Both the position numbers and the translations under genes were made by a program. Shown here one piece after another: positions 25,122 through 34,871 of a stretch of 64,000 nt of DNA. The notes beneath the pieces are model-generated. The model worked only from the letters and a program-made list of their open reading frames with translations. It was not told the DNA's origin and searched no databases. This DNA comes from Exilispira sp964581895 (GTDB taxonomy: Bacteria > Spirochaetota > JAAYUW01): the NCBI GenBank assembly GCA_964581895.1, contig CAZOPR010000002.1:248001-312000 (forward strand), read 5' to 3'. Numbering within the stretch: position 1 is the stretch's first letter; each line of letters begins with the position of its first letter.

Positions 25122-26282
25122 TCATCTTAAAATAATTATTTCTGGTTCTGGAACAAATCCAAAATTTTTATATATTTTTTCCTGGACGAATTGTACTAAA
25201 TAAAAGACATCAGAAGCCTTGGCTTTGCCAGTGTTTATAATTATATTCCCATGATAAGGAGCTATTTGTGCATCATTATGCCTAAATCCTTTTAATCCAA
25301 GTTTATCCACAAGAGCACCTGTTGCTGTTCCAAATTGATAGTTGTTCTTAAAAACTGAACCACAACTTGGATAAATAAAATGATTTTTAGATATTCTATA
25401 ATCCTCTATTTTTTCAATCTGCTTAAAGGTTTTTTCACTTAAAAGATTAAAGCTTTTTCCAAGATTTTTTTTGATGTATTTTAAGCCATAAATTTTGTAA
25501 AATTTTTTTAAGTCAGATTCATTTTTAATGGTTTTAAGGGCTAAGTTTTTTTGTTCTATAAAGATTTTTTGCATTTCGTCTGAATTTAGTTTTTTAGTTA
25601 AATATTTTTCAAGTTTAACATTATTTGGCGAATCAATTTTATTTTCATCTTTAAAATTTTTTGGGAAAGAATTTTTTTTAAAATTATCTTTTGAAAAAAA
25701 ATCTTTAAAAAAGTTTTCTTTATTAAATGAATCTTTATCGATAATTACCTGTAATATTATCCAGTTTTTCTTTTGGAAAATGGATGATTTATATGAAAAT
25801 TCTGCATTTTTACCTTCTATTTCAGAAATCTTAAGGTTTTCAAGGTCAAGATAAATTATTTTGGATAAAAATGGCCCAAGATCAAAGCTATCATATCTGA
25901 CATTTATATAAGTAGCTGCTCCAATAGTTCCTGGAAGAAGATAAAGGAAAGAAAGATTATCTTGTAATAAAAAGATTGAAGATAAAAATGGAAGAAGCGA
26001 TATTGGAAAACCAGAAGAAAGAGAAAGCTTTTCATTATAATATTCAAAATCTACTAAATTTCTCAGACTAATAAAAAAATAATTATCATCTACTTTATCT
26101 GGAAATAAGATATTTGCTCCTGAACCAAAAAATATAGGTTTTAAGCTTTTTTTCTGGCAGAAATCTATGGCTTCAAATATTTGTTCAGTATTTTTCGGTA
26201 ATGCAAAAAATCTTGCTAAACCACCAATTTTAAAAGTGCTGAAATTGGAAAGTAAAAATTTTTCGTAAATTTTTAAATTCAT
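25122..26282 (-). CDS. murB: UDP-N-acetylenolpyruvoylglucosamine reductase
   Basis: MurB makes UDP-N-acetylmuramate using FAD and NADPH. FAD-domain motifs are NFSTFKIGG (13-21), FFGSGANILF (51-60) and LLPGTIGAATYINV (115-128). The catalytic serine is in CGSVFKNN (S309), and the C-terminal glutamate is in PEPEIIIL. At 386 aa it is about 80 residues longer than usual, because of a Lys/Asn/Phe-rich low-complexity insertion at about 185-240. The usual YRxSxF active-site motif reads YKSSIF (164-169), an Arg to Lys change. It lies 19 bp upstream of coaX. Confidence 0.88.
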   Translation of the reverse strand: MNLKIYEKFLLSNFSTFKIGGLARFFALPKNTEQIFEAIDFCQKKSLKPIFFGSGANILFPDKVDDNYFFISLRNLVDFEYYNEKLSLSSGFPISLLPFLSSIFLLQDNLSFLYLLPGTIGAATYINVRYDSFDLGPFLSKIIYLDLENLKISEIEGKNAEFSYKSSIFQKKNWIILQVIIDKDSFNKENFFKDFFSKDNFKKNSFPKNFKDENKIDSPNNVKLEKYLTKKLNSDEMQKIFIEQKNLALKTIKNESDLKKFYKIYGLKYIKKNLGKSFNLLSEKTFKQIEKIEDYRISKNHFIYPSCGSVFKNNYQFGTATGALVDKLGLKGFRHNDAQIAPYHGNIIINTGKAKASDVFYLVQFVQEKIYKNFGFVPEPEIIILR

Positions 26283-26361
26283 AAAGTTAATTTATCCGAA
26301 ATTATAATAAGGAATAAAAAATTTTTCTTAAAATTAGGTAGAATTTTTAATTTGTAAAGAA

Positions 26362-27420
26362 ATGACAGCAAAACAGATAAGAACAATTTTCCTTCTTTTG
26401 CTTATATTAATACTTTTTGTCCTTGTTTTTCTTATTTTCAAGCCTTTTTTAAATATAATTTTATGGGCAACCTTTTTAACATTAATAATAAATCCTTTAT
26501 ATAGTAAGATTATAAAAAATGTTGCATTTTTATCCAGATCTTCTTTTTTACAAAAGCTTGTAGCAGCTATTTTTTCTTTATTGATTATCCTTATAATAGT
26601 AATACCGATTTTTTATTTTGTCTATAAATTGTATTTTGAGTTCAAACAGTTTTCAGTATGGATAGATAATTTTATCAAAAATGAAAATATAATTTCATTT
26701 GATAAATTCAATAAGCTTGTGGAACAAATAATTTATAAGGTTTCAGGAATTTCTGTAAAATTTAATATAGTTACTGAATTGACCAAAATCATAAAGACGC
26801 AAAGTTTTGAAATCACTCCAATATTGACTTCAACTATATCTAAAATATTAAATAGCATAGTTGGATTGTTTTTTTTGATAATAACGATTTATTTTATGCT
26901 TACAGATGGAGAAGTTCTTATCAAATATTTTAAAGATATAATACCAGTAGAAAGTAATTATATCGATAATTTTAGCAGTAAATTTTATGAGGTGATGAAT
27001 ATAATAATAAAAGGATATTTTATAATAGGCATCTATCAATCTGTAGTCTTTTTTTTGATTTTAATAATATTTAAGTATCCAAACCCTTTTCTTTTTTCAT
27101 TTATGACTTTTATTGCTTCTTTTATTCCTATGCTTGGAGCTACAATTGTATGGTTACCAATAACTTTTATTATTATTGTTACACAGGGGGTAACTAAAGG
27201 TATTTTATTTGGACTATTATCTGGATTTTTTGTATCAACAGTTGATAATTTTATAAGACCTAAAATTATTTCAAGTAAGATTAAAATTCACCCACTTCTT
27301 TTATTTTTTTCCATTATTGGTGGTATAATTGCCTTCGGATATAATGGTATATTATTAGGTCCTTTATTTTTGGCATTACTTTATAGTTCTTTAGAAATAG
27401 TCAAATATCAAGAAAATTAG
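26362..27420 (+). CDS. AI-2E family transporter
   Basis: The 352-aa membrane protein has about eight hydrophobic segments arranged as in the AI-2E/PerM family. A pair at the N-terminus is followed by a long amphipathic region (about 90-160) and a C-terminal block with FIPMLGATIVWLP, STVDNFIRPKII and the final IGGIIAFGYNGILLGPLFLAL. Substrates differ in the family (quorum signals, sodium/proton exchange), so the cargo is unknown. It is divergent from murB, with 79 bp between the starts. Confidence 0.88.
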   Translation: MTAKQIRTIFLLLLILILFVLVFLIFKPFLNIILWATFLTLIINPLYSKIIKNVAFLSRSSFLQKLVAAIFSLLIILIIVIPIFYFVYKLYFEFKQFSVWIDNFIKNENIISFDKFNKLVEQIIYKVSGISVKFNIVTELTKIIKTQSFEITPILTSTISKILNSIVGLFFLIITIYFMLTDGEVLIKYFKDIIPVESNYIDNFSSKFYEVMNIIIKGYFIIGIYQSVVFFLILIIFKYPNPFLFSFMTFIASFIPMLGATIVWLPITFIIIVTQGVTKGILFGLLSGFFVSTVDNFIRPKIISSKIKIHPLLLFFSIIGGIIAFGYNGILLGPLFLALLYSSLEIVKYQEN

Positions 27421-27560
27421 ATTATTAAAAAATAAAATTTAATAAGGTTTTAAGCATGGTCTTTTATTTGACCATAATTTAGATTATTAAAAATTTTGAC
27501 ATAAGTAAAAATTGGGTGAAATTTTGGTTTTTTATCATATAATAATTATGAGGTAATGTA

Positions 27561-28646
27561 ATGCTTCAAGAAGAGATTTTAACTTTAAGGAAGTCTGTTT
27601 CTATTGGCACTTCAAGTAGATCAGGTGGTTCTGGAATTTTTATTATATTTATTGTAATAGTTGGTGTTCTAATTTTTTTGTTTTTTTATCTTAGAAATAA
27701 AGGGTATTTTTCAAGCTTTTTCAAAACTAAAAGCAAAGAACATAAAATGTTTGAGGAAGCAGCAATTGTAAGAGGTATCCCAAAGGATACAATTGATGCG
27801 ATTTTGACAGTAATTGATTTTGTGCCAATAAAATCACCAGTTTTACTTTTTGCTTCAAAGCAGAATTTTGAAACTTTTCTTATAAAAGCTCTTTCAATAT
27901 TGAAAAGCAAAGATAAAAATTTAACAAATACAGATTTAACAATGACTAAAAATAAACTATATTCATTACTCTCAAATCTTGATAACTATTTTAAAGACTT
28001 AAAAAAACAGGTTACATCACGAGAACTAAATGTTGGAAAAAGAGTAAGAATATATATAAATGAACTTGGTTATTTTTTTACAGAAGTTATAGCTTCTCTT
28101 GATAAGGGTTTTGTCGTTAAAAAACCTAAAATTGAAATAGAACCAAAAAGCTGGAAATTGCCAGTTACAGTATATTTTTGGCGAGAAAATGATGCAGGTT
28201 ATTCATTTGAATCATATATAGAAGATGAAGTAAATGAGACAACTATCCAAGGATTATTGATAAAACATTCAGATATTTTATTAAGATACCAAAAAAGAAG
28301 ATATCTTAGAAAAGAATGCAGGTTTTATGCAACTTACTCTCTGGTAGAGATCGAAATAGATTCATATGGTAAGAAAAATATAAAGGTCATTCCACCCGAA
28401 TATGACGGAACTGTTTTTGATATAGGTGGTGGTGGGTTTGCCATTGAAGTTGTTACAAAAATTGCAGTAAAAAAATTGATTAAAGTTTCTATTTTCATTG
28501 GAAGGCAAAATATTAAAGCGATAGCTGAAATTGTAAGATATGAAAAAGTTGGAAATAAATACTATATGCATACAAGGTTTGTTAAAATTTCGCCATCTGA
28601 TCAAAACATCATATATGAATTTGTTTATTCAAAAATAATAAAATAG
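27561..28646 (+). CDS. membrane-anchored PilZ domain protein
   Basis: The 361-aa protein has one membrane helix (about 27-45), a helical region (60-150), a YcgR-N-like beta domain (about 155-235) and a C-terminal PilZ domain (about 240-360). The c-di-GMP motifs are RYQKRRYLRKECR (RxxxR) and DIGGGGFAIE, a variant of D/NxSxxG with G in place of S. It is likely a c-di-GMP effector acting on motility or secretion; the Ser change may alter affinity. GAGGT is nine bases before ATG 27561. A TATAAT at 27538-27543 lies just upstream. Confidence 0.83.
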   Translation: MLQEEILTLRKSVSIGTSSRSGGSGIFIIFIVIVGVLIFLFFYLRNKGYFSSFFKTKSKEHKMFEEAAIVRGIPKDTIDAILTVIDFVPIKSPVLLFASKQNFETFLIKALSILKSKDKNLTNTDLTMTKNKLYSLLSNLDNYFKDLKKQVTSRELNVGKRVRIYINELGYFFTEVIASLDKGFVVKKPKIEIEPKSWKLPVTVYFWRENDAGYSFESYIEDEVNETTIQGLLIKHSDILLRYQKRRYLRKECRFYATYSLVEIEIDSYGKKNIKVIPPEYDGTVFDIGGGGFAIEVVTKIAVKKLIKVSIFIGRQNIKAIAEIVRYEKVGNKYYMHTRFVKISPSDQNIIYEFVYSKIIK

Positions 28647-28673
28647 ACAATCAAATAAAAAATAGGTTGAAAG

Positions 28674-30311
28674 ATGGACAAAAAAGTAAAAATTTTATAC
28701 ATTGAAGATAATCAATATAATTTACTGCTTGTAAAAAAGATACTTGAAGCTAATAATTTTAGTTTTTTTGAGGCAAAAACAGGGCTGGAAGGCATAGAGA
28801 AAGCCAAAGAAATTCAACCAGATCTTATTTTAATGGATATTAATCTACCAGATCTTTCTGGACTTGATGTTACAACAAAGATCAGGACTATTCCAAATTT
28901 TGAAAAAGTTAAGATTGTTGCAATTACTGCAGAAGTTGGAGAGGGTGGAAGAGAAAAGGCTCTGGCTGCTGGTTGTGATGGTTTTATACCAAAACCTATA
29001 GATTCGACATTCTTAAAACAGATAAATGATTTTATAAGTGGTAAAAATGAAAGACTTGAAAGAGATATTGAGGTTAAATATTTAAGACAGTATTCCAGGG
29101 AACTTATAGATAAACTTCTTGTTAAATATGAAGAACTCGAAAAATCAAATAAAGAACTTGAAAACACTTTGAAGATAATTCAAGAAGTCAATCAGAAGCT
29201 TATTTTATTAAATAAAATGGAAGAGAATTTTGTTGCGATTTCATCTCATGAACTTAGAACTCCAGTTGTTGTTGTAAAAGGTTTTATTGATTTAATTGCA
29301 GACGGTGCTTTTGGTGATTTAAACCCTAAACTTTCTGAAATAATAAAAGTACTTCAGATTAATATTAATAGGTTGATAAAGACAATTGAAGATATTACAA
29401 ATTTTGCGAACTTAAAAGATGGCATTTCTTCAACGACATTGACAGAGGTTGATATTGTTGAATTTTTAAAAGCAATATTTAATGAATATGCAACTAAGTT
29501 TGCAGAAAGAAAATTATCATATAGTTTTGAATCTCATGTAGCAAATCCTATGGTGGCTATTGAAACAACATTATTTTCACAGGCTATTAATAATCTTATA
29601 TCGAATGCTATTAAATATACTGCCGATCTTGGCTCTATTACTTTAGGGATTGTAGAAGAAGTTACACAATATAAAATCTATGTTAGAGATACAGGGATTG
29701 GTATAGAAAAACAATATCTTGAAAGGGTTTTTGATAAATTTTTTACTATTCAGGATTCTTCCCACTATTTTTCTGGTGAATATGAGTTTATGGCTGGGGG
29801 TAAAGGACTTGGCCTTTCTATAGTTAAAAACATAGCAAGAATTCATCAAGGAAACACCTGGGCAGAAAGTGAAGGCAAAAATAAAGGATCAACATTCTAT
29901 TTTACAATTCCAAAAGATTTGAAAAAAAGGTTACAGGAAAAATCAAATGTTATCAGTTCAGAGAAGAAAATATATGTAATAGGCTGGAAAGATGCCTTAG
30001 ATTATATAAATTGCGATTTATATGATGTAGAAATAATGTCTGTATCAGATTTTGTCTTAAAATGTGATGCATTGCCAACATCCTCTATCATAATAATATA
30101 TATCGCTGATTCTTCAGAAGAGATAATATATGATATTGTTGGGAGAATAAAAACAAATGATAAGCTAAAAATGGTTCCTATAATTGCGATAGATAAATCA
30201 CTCAATACCCATATGAAAGCAAAGCTTTATACTTTAGGGGTAGAAGAGTATCTTACTGAACCTATAGATAAGGAAAGATTTAATTCGGCTTTTCAGATTT
30301 TTTCTGTTTGA
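28674..30311 (+). CDS. hybrid sensor histidine kinase/response regulator
   Basis: A cytosolic 545-aa protein. The N-terminal receiver (4-122) has D55 and K107, followed by a coiled coil (about 130-180), a HisKA domain with H192 in SSHELRTP, and a HATPase with NNLISNAIKYT, DTGIGI and GKGLGLSIVKNI. The C-terminal receiver-like domain (about 427-545) keeps the final lysine-proline region only as EPIDKE and lacks the phosphoacceptor Asp. It is probably phosphorylated by another kinase and signals onward; no cognate output gene is adjacent except the PilZ gene 27 bp upstream. Confidence 0.87.
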   Translation: MDKKVKILYIEDNQYNLLLVKKILEANNFSFFEAKTGLEGIEKAKEIQPDLILMDINLPDLSGLDVTTKIRTIPNFEKVKIVAITAEVGEGGREKALAAGCDGFIPKPIDSTFLKQINDFISGKNERLERDIEVKYLRQYSRELIDKLLVKYEELEKSNKELENTLKIIQEVNQKLILLNKMEENFVAISSHELRTPVVVVKGFIDLIADGAFGDLNPKLSEIIKVLQININRLIKTIEDITNFANLKDGISSTTLTEVDIVEFLKAIFNEYATKFAERKLSYSFESHVANPMVAIETTLFSQAINNLISNAIKYTADLGSITLGIVEEVTQYKIYVRDTGIGIEKQYLERVFDKFFTIQDSSHYFSGEYEFMAGGKGLGLSIVKNIARIHQGNTWAESEGKNKGSTFYFTIPKDLKKRLQEKSNVISSEKKIYVIGWKDALDYINCDLYDVEIMSVSDFVLKCDALPTSSIIIIYIADSSEEIIYDIVGRIKTNDKLKMVPIIAIDKSLNTHMKAKLYTLGVEEYLTEPIDKERFNSAFQIFSV

Positions 30312-30318
30312 AAATAAG

Positions 30319-31314
30319 TTACAATGTCTGAAAAACATGAAATTCTTTTTTTAGTTCTAATAGATCTTCTATTGTCAATATCTTCAATATTTTTTCTTTA
30401 ATTTTATTTGCAAAAGGGATTTTTTTTGAAAGAGTAAAAAGAATTTTTCTGCTTTCAACTATCGAACTTCTTAAAAATTTTGAATATCTATCTTCATTTT
30501 TATTTTTATTATTTTTAGCTGAATAAAAGTCAAGATAGATCAAAAGGTTATCAATATAATCAATACAATTGTTGATTTTTTGAATTTTATCAGTCACAAA
30601 AAATTTACCTGTTCTTAAAAAGTCATTTATCTGCTTAAAAATTGAAGGATCCGATAGTGCTGCTCTTCCTATCATTATTCCACTACATTCATATTTATCT
30701 AAAACTTCTTTTGCAAAATAAGGATCACTTATATCTCCGTTAAGTATTATTTTAGTCTTATAGTTTTTTATAAAATCTGCATATTGATACAAAGCCTTCC
30801 CTGAAAAAAGCATTTGAGCTGTCCTCATATGGATAGTTATAAAAGCTAATTTTGCATCTTTTATAGAATCAAGAATTTCCACAATCTGTGGCTTTGTAAA
30901 ACCTAATCTTATTTTTACACTAACCTTATATGGGAATCTATTTGAAATCTCATATATTTTTTTTGAGAATCTATCGATATCTTTAAGCCAAAAAGAGCCT
31001 CCGCCAGCCTTTATAACCTTTTTTGCAGGGCATCCAGAGTTTATATCTATATTATCACAAAATTTTAATGCTATTTCACCAGCTTTTATAAAATCATCAT
31101 CTACAGAGCCAAAAAGTTGAATGGTAAATTTATAATCTATATTTAAAAATGGTAGTTCAAAATCTTCTTTAAAAAATATTTCTCTAACATGAATCATTTC
31201 TGAAAATATTCGTGATGCACCAAATTTTGAAAATAATCTTCTTAATGGCCAATTGGTATATCCAGCAATAGGAGCAGAGATAATATTTTCATATTTATTG
31301 TTAGATAAAATCAT
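30319..31314 (-). CDS. tRNA-dihydrouridine synthase
   Basis: The 331-aa flavoenzyme reduces uridines in the tRNA D loop. The TIM-barrel start SAPIAGYTNWPLRRL and the catalytic motif INSGCPAKKVIKAGGGS with the active Cys are clear; RLGFT and the FMN-phosphate region IMIGRAAL follow. It is closest to DusB by overall pattern. The ATG overlaps the tatD stop by 4 bp, so the two genes are coupled. It converges with the histidine kinase gene, with 7 bp between stops. Confidence 0.9.
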   Translation of the reverse strand: MILSNNKYENIISAPIAGYTNWPLRRLFSKFGASRIFSEMIHVREIFFKEDFELPFLNIDYKFTIQLFGSVDDDFIKAGEIALKFCDNIDINSGCPAKKVIKAGGGSFWLKDIDRFSKKIYEISNRFPYKVSVKIRLGFTKPQIVEILDSIKDAKLAFITIHMRTAQMLFSGKALYQYADFIKNYKTKIILNGDISDPYFAKEVLDKYECSGIMIGRAALSDPSIFKQINDFLRTGKFFVTDKIQKINNCIDYIDNLLIYLDFYSAKNNKNKNEDRYSKFLRSSIVESRKILFTLSKKIPFANKIKEKILKILTIEDLLELKKEFHVFQTL

Positions 31315-32150
31315 AAGTTATATGCTTTCTCAAAATTTCTATTAATTAATTGGGTAAAAGCACTTAAATCTATTTTTAGTAAATTTGCCATAAATTTATA
31401 GGTTTCTATTATATACCATGGCATATTATCTTTCCCTCTATATGGAATAGGTGCTAAAAATGGCGAATCTGTTTCGACAAGTAGCTTTTCCTCTGGTAAA
31501 ATAACTAAAGATTCTCTTAAAAACTCCATTTTTTTGTAGGCAACATTTCCAGCAAATGAAAAATAGCAGTTATCGAAAGTTTCCAAAATCTTTTCCGCTA
31601 CTTTTTTATCACCACTAAAGCAGTGAAATATAATCTGCTTTTTTAAGTTAAAATTTCTTAAAATATCAATGGCATCATCAAATGCATCTCTTATATGTAA
31701 CATAACTGGTAGTTGAACAAGATTTGAAAGATTGAGCTGGTTTTCAAAAGAAGCTATCTGCTCTTTTTTATCAAAAAATTTATGAAAATAATCAAGACCA
31801 ATTTCTCCAATAGCAATAATTTTTTTTTCTTTTATATAATCATTTAAATTTTTATCATTAAAGGAAATTGAATTAAAAAATCTTAATAACTTTTCAAAAG
31901 AAAAATTTTCTTCGCAAAGGTCATTTGGAGAAGCTCCGAAAGTAAAATAGATTTTTGGGATTTTTTTTTCAAATTCTTTGTCATAAATAATACTTAAAAA
32001 TTTCGGGAAATAATCATTAAAATCTTTTAATGAAGCACTAACCTGGACAATTTTTGAAATTTGAAATGAAGTTGCATTTTGCAAAATATTATTTATATTT
32101 ATATAAGAACTATTGATTAGGTCTATATGGCAATGCGAGTCTATATACAT
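31311..32150 (-). CDS. tatD: TatD family metal-dependent DNase
   Basis: A TIM-barrel nuclease of about 279 aa beginning MYIDSHCHID, with GEIGLDY (E), LHIRDAFDDA, IFHCFSGD and VETDSPFLAP, the complete TatD metal-ligand set. An upstream in-frame ATG at 32195 would add 15 residues, but ATG 32150 has AGGA ten bases before it and gives the canonical N-terminus. Confidence 0.92.
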   Translation of the reverse strand: MYIDSHCHIDLINSSYININNILQNATSFQISKIVQVSASLKDFNDYFPKFLSIIYDKEFEKKIPKIYFTFGASPNDLCEENFSFEKLLRFFNSISFNDKNLNDYIKEKKIIAIGEIGLDYFHKFFDKKEQIASFENQLNLSNLVQLPVMLHIRDAFDDAIDILRNFNLKKQIIFHCFSGDKKVAEKILETFDNCYFSFAGNVAYKKMEFLRESLVILPEEKLLVETDSPFLAPIPYRGKDNMPWYIIETYKFMANLLKIDLSAFTQLINRNFEKAYNL

Positions 32151-32195
32151 ATTTATATTTTCCTGCTGTAAGGTATTGTAAAAATAAAATTTCAT

Positions 32196-32615
32196 AAAAA
32201 AATATTAAAATAGTAGGTAAAACTTATATTTATTTTATCAAAAGTAAAGGAGGATTATTTTATAAAGATTATTTTTTATAATTATTATTTTTAGGAAAAA
32301 GATTATTTTAGAAAAAAGTTTAAAAAAATAATTTTTTATGTATTTTTAGTTGCATATTCTATAAAAATATTTTACTGTTAATCTGGTTTTTGTTTTATTT
32401 TTTTATGGCAATAAAAGGTTTTTATGATTTTAAGAATTAAAATTTTAAAAATATGTTAAAAATAAAGGAATATAAGGTAGAAATTTAAATAATGAAAGCT
32501 AAAAGTAAAATTTTATAAAGAAACTTAAAATAAAAAAATAAAAAATATAAGTAAGATATTGTAGATAAAAGTTTATTTAAGAAAAGAGAAGGCAAATTTA
32601 AAATAAGGAAATAGA
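32196..32615. other. 420-bp AT-rich spacer without a recognisable gene
   Basis: This is the divergent spacer between tatD and the M23 peptidase gene. It holds a strong ribosome-binding-like AAAGGAGG at 32246-32253 that is not followed by a usable start codon, and three copies of AGATTATTTT-like sequence nearby (about 32251-32310). The 3' half is purine-rich and leads into the AAGGAAA site of the peptidase gene. No RNA gene or terminator was found. Confidence 0.6.
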
Positions 32616-33599
32616 ATGAAAAGTTTTAAGAACTGGGAAAAAAGACTTGCAAGTTCTTTTGAAAAATTTGTTAGAAGAATTTTTGAGTTTATTTCAACCA
32701 AGTGGAAACAATTTATAAAGAAAGGGAATGAAAAAGTAACCCTTATGCTTATACCACATAACCAGAAGAAGATATTCAATGTGCATATGTCTATTTTTTC
32801 AATAGCTTTTTTTATAATTACTATCTCCTTATTGTTTATAGTTTTCTTTATTTCTATTTCCACCCTATCTTCAACTGTCGACCAGCTTTCTCACTTTAAA
32901 CTTCAATATATGAAATATAGGGCAAATTATGATGATATGATTAATCAGATAAACGAAATTTATAATAAGATTGTTGAAGCAAAAGCAGAAAGTACCAAAT
33001 TAGCATATTTTTTCCTTGGCCAAAAAAACTGGAATCAAGGTGGGATAGGCGGACCAGATATTGAAAAAGATAAAGTTGCTGACCCATATGAACAACTTTC
33101 TGTTATAAAAGAAGAAACCGAACTTTTTTATATGCTTTTTAAGGAATATAACAGTAGACAACCTTTTTTAAAAGATTTAGCTCAAACATTGCCTTCAAGG
33201 TGGCCATTTGTTGATGGAAGTGGTTCTATAACATCTGGATTTGGTTTTAGAAGACATCCTGTACTTGGAGGAGTAATGTTTCATACTGGTGTTGATATAG
33301 CATCCTTTCCAGGTGCTTTGATTTGTGCGACAGCAGATGGTGTTGTCAAATTTTCTGGCTGGCGAGAAGGTTATGGTATCGCAATAGTTATAGAGCATCC
33401 AAGAGGATTTGAGACACTTTATGGGCATCTTATGATGTCTTTAGTAAGACCAGGAGAAGTTGTGAAAAAAGGACAATCTATTGCTAAAGAAGGTTCTACA
33501 GGTCAGGTAACAGGTCCTCATTTGCATTATGAAGTCAGAATGAATGGGCAATTTATTAATCCAGAGTATTTCTTGCATCTATACTTTGATTTATTTTAG
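32616..33599 (+). CDS. M23 family (LytM-type) peptidase, membrane anchored
   Basis: The 327-aa protein has a basic cytoplasmic N-terminus, one membrane helix (about 53-80), a short coiled coil (90-130) and an intact M23 domain (about 200-320). The zinc ligands are H223 and D227 (FHTGVD) and H304 of HLHYE, with H271 in YGHL and H302 completing the site. It should cut peptide crosslinks in peptidoglycan. The bactofilin gene next door is a common partner in cell-shape control in curved or helical bacteria. AAGGAAA precedes the ATG. Confidence 0.92.
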   Translation: MKSFKNWEKRLASSFEKFVRRIFEFISTKWKQFIKKGNEKVTLMLIPHNQKKIFNVHMSIFSIAFFIITISLLFIVFFISISTLSSTVDQLSHFKLQYMKYRANYDDMINQINEIYNKIVEAKAESTKLAYFFLGQKNWNQGGIGGPDIEKDKVADPYEQLSVIKEETELFYMLFKEYNSRQPFLKDLAQTLPSRWPFVDGSGSITSGFGFRRHPVLGGVMFHTGVDIASFPGALICATADGVVKFSGWREGYGIAIVIEHPRGFETLYGHLMMSLVRPGEVVKKGQSIAKEGSTGQVTGPHLHYEVRMNGQFINPEYFLHLYFDLF

Positions 33600-33735
33600 T
33601 TTATTATTTTTCATAGATAGTAAATTATAGGAAATTTATGATAAAGTTTAGTAATATTTAATTTATATAATAAAAAGGTTAAAATTAAAAAGTAAAATTT
33701 TTCTTATAGGTGAAAAAATAGTAAGGAGTAGGAAA

Positions 33736-34080
33736 ATGGCTGTAATCGAAAGCGGGACTATCGTTTCTAATATAATTTCAGAAAGCACAAAACTAAAAGG
33801 TGATTTTGAACTTGATAATGTTTTAAGAATAGATGGAGAATTTTCTGGAAATATTAAGTCATCATCGAAGGTTTTAATAGGTGAAAAAGGAAAAGCTTTT
33901 TGCAATATAGAAGCAGATGCCATAGAAATTGGCGGAATATGGGAAGGAAATGCAAAAGCAAAAAGCTTGATAAAAGTGTATTCTACAGGTAATGTTAAAG
34001 GTTCAATCGAATCTCCCAAGATTATAATAGAAGAAGGAGTTATATTAAACGGTACTGTAAAAGTTTTGAAATCAAAATAA
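33736..34080 (+). CDS. bactofilin
   Basis: The 114-aa protein is the compact DUF583 beta-helix: TIVSNIISESTKLKGDF, then repeating strands with VLIGEKGKAFCNIEAD, EIGGIWEGNAKAKSLIKV and a closing KIIIEEGVILNGTVKVL. Bactofilins polymerise without nucleotide and position wall enzymes; the preceding M23 gene fits that role. AAGGAG lies about nine bases before ATG 33736. Confidence 0.93.
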   Translation: MAVIESGTIVSNIISESTKLKGDFELDNVLRIDGEFSGNIKSSSKVLIGEKGKAFCNIEADAIEIGGIWEGNAKAKSLIKVYSTGNVKGSIESPKIIIEEGVILNGTVKVLKSK

Positions 34081-34129
34081 TTTCTTTAAAAAGCAGTCTT
34101 TGATTAATAATCTTTTATGAAAAATTTTT

Positions 34130-34867
34130 ATGAAAAATTCCAAAAATGGCTTATTTGTAGTTTTTGAAGGTGTAGATAAATCTGGAAAGACGACTCAATT
34201 GAATCTTGTTAAAGAGCAGTTTATAAAAGATGGTCATAAAAACATAGTCATTACTTTTGAACCTGGCGATTCAGTTATAGGAGATAAAATAAGACCAATT
34301 CTATTAAATGCTAATCTGCATCTTACTAATTTAACAGAATTTTTTTTATTTATTTCAGATAGATTGGAACATACAGTTCAATTTATAAATAAAAAACTTG
34401 ATGAAGGTAGTATCCTAATTGTCGATAGATTTCACTTTTCTACTTTTGCATATCAAGTTTTTCCTGCAATTTATAGAATCAAGAAAAAAGAATATAAAGA
34501 TTTTAATGAGTTAAAAAGTTTGAAAACCTTAATAAAAATGGATAAAATATTTGGGGATTTTCTTTTTTCTCTAATAGAGCCAGATCTTATTTTTTACTTT
34601 TATAATGATAAATATTTTTTAGATAAAAAAATTGGTCATAAATTCAAGTTAGAACAGCAAGATAGATTTGAATCAAGGGGAGATGGCTTTTTAAAAAAGG
34701 TTATGGTTGGATATGAGAAAAGTTTTTACTATTACAAAAACTTTAAGAAAAAGGTTAGTAGGGTTTCTTTTTCTAACGGTATAGATAAAAATAAAAACTT
34801 TATTTATAAAAAAATTTATGAATCTCTTGAAGATAAAAATTTAGGGAAAAAAACAAAGTGGAGTTGA
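34130..34867 (+). CDS. tmk: thymidylate kinase
   Basis: The 245-aa kinase converts dTMP to dTDP. The P-loop FEGVDKSGKTTQ (about 12-23), FEPGDS in place of the usual REPGGT, DRLEH, and DRFHFSTFAYQ (DR of the DRY/H motif) are visible, with RFESRGDGFLKKV near the C-terminus. It is about 35 residues longer than typical because of a Lys/Asp-rich insertion near residues 117-180. A direct repeat (TTTATGAAAAATT) around the start creates a second out-of-frame ATG at 34117. It stops with TGA four bases before the yaaR start. Confidence 0.88.
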   Translation: MKNSKNGLFVVFEGVDKSGKTTQLNLVKEQFIKDGHKNIVITFEPGDSVIGDKIRPILLNANLHLTNLTEFFLFISDRLEHTVQFINKKLDEGSILIVDRFHFSTFAYQVFPAIYRIKKKEYKDFNELKSLKTLIKMDKIFGDFLFSLIEPDLIFYFYNDKYFLDKKIGHKFKLEQQDRFESRGDGFLKKVMVGYEKSFYYYKNFKKKVSRVSFSNGIDKNKNFIYKKIYESLEDKNLGKKTKWS

Positions 34868-34871
34868 AATT

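Noticed and set aside
27455..27475. Small hairpin ATGGTC/GACCAT after the AI-2E transporter gene
   Set aside because: The stem is short and no T run follows, so I do not call it a terminator.
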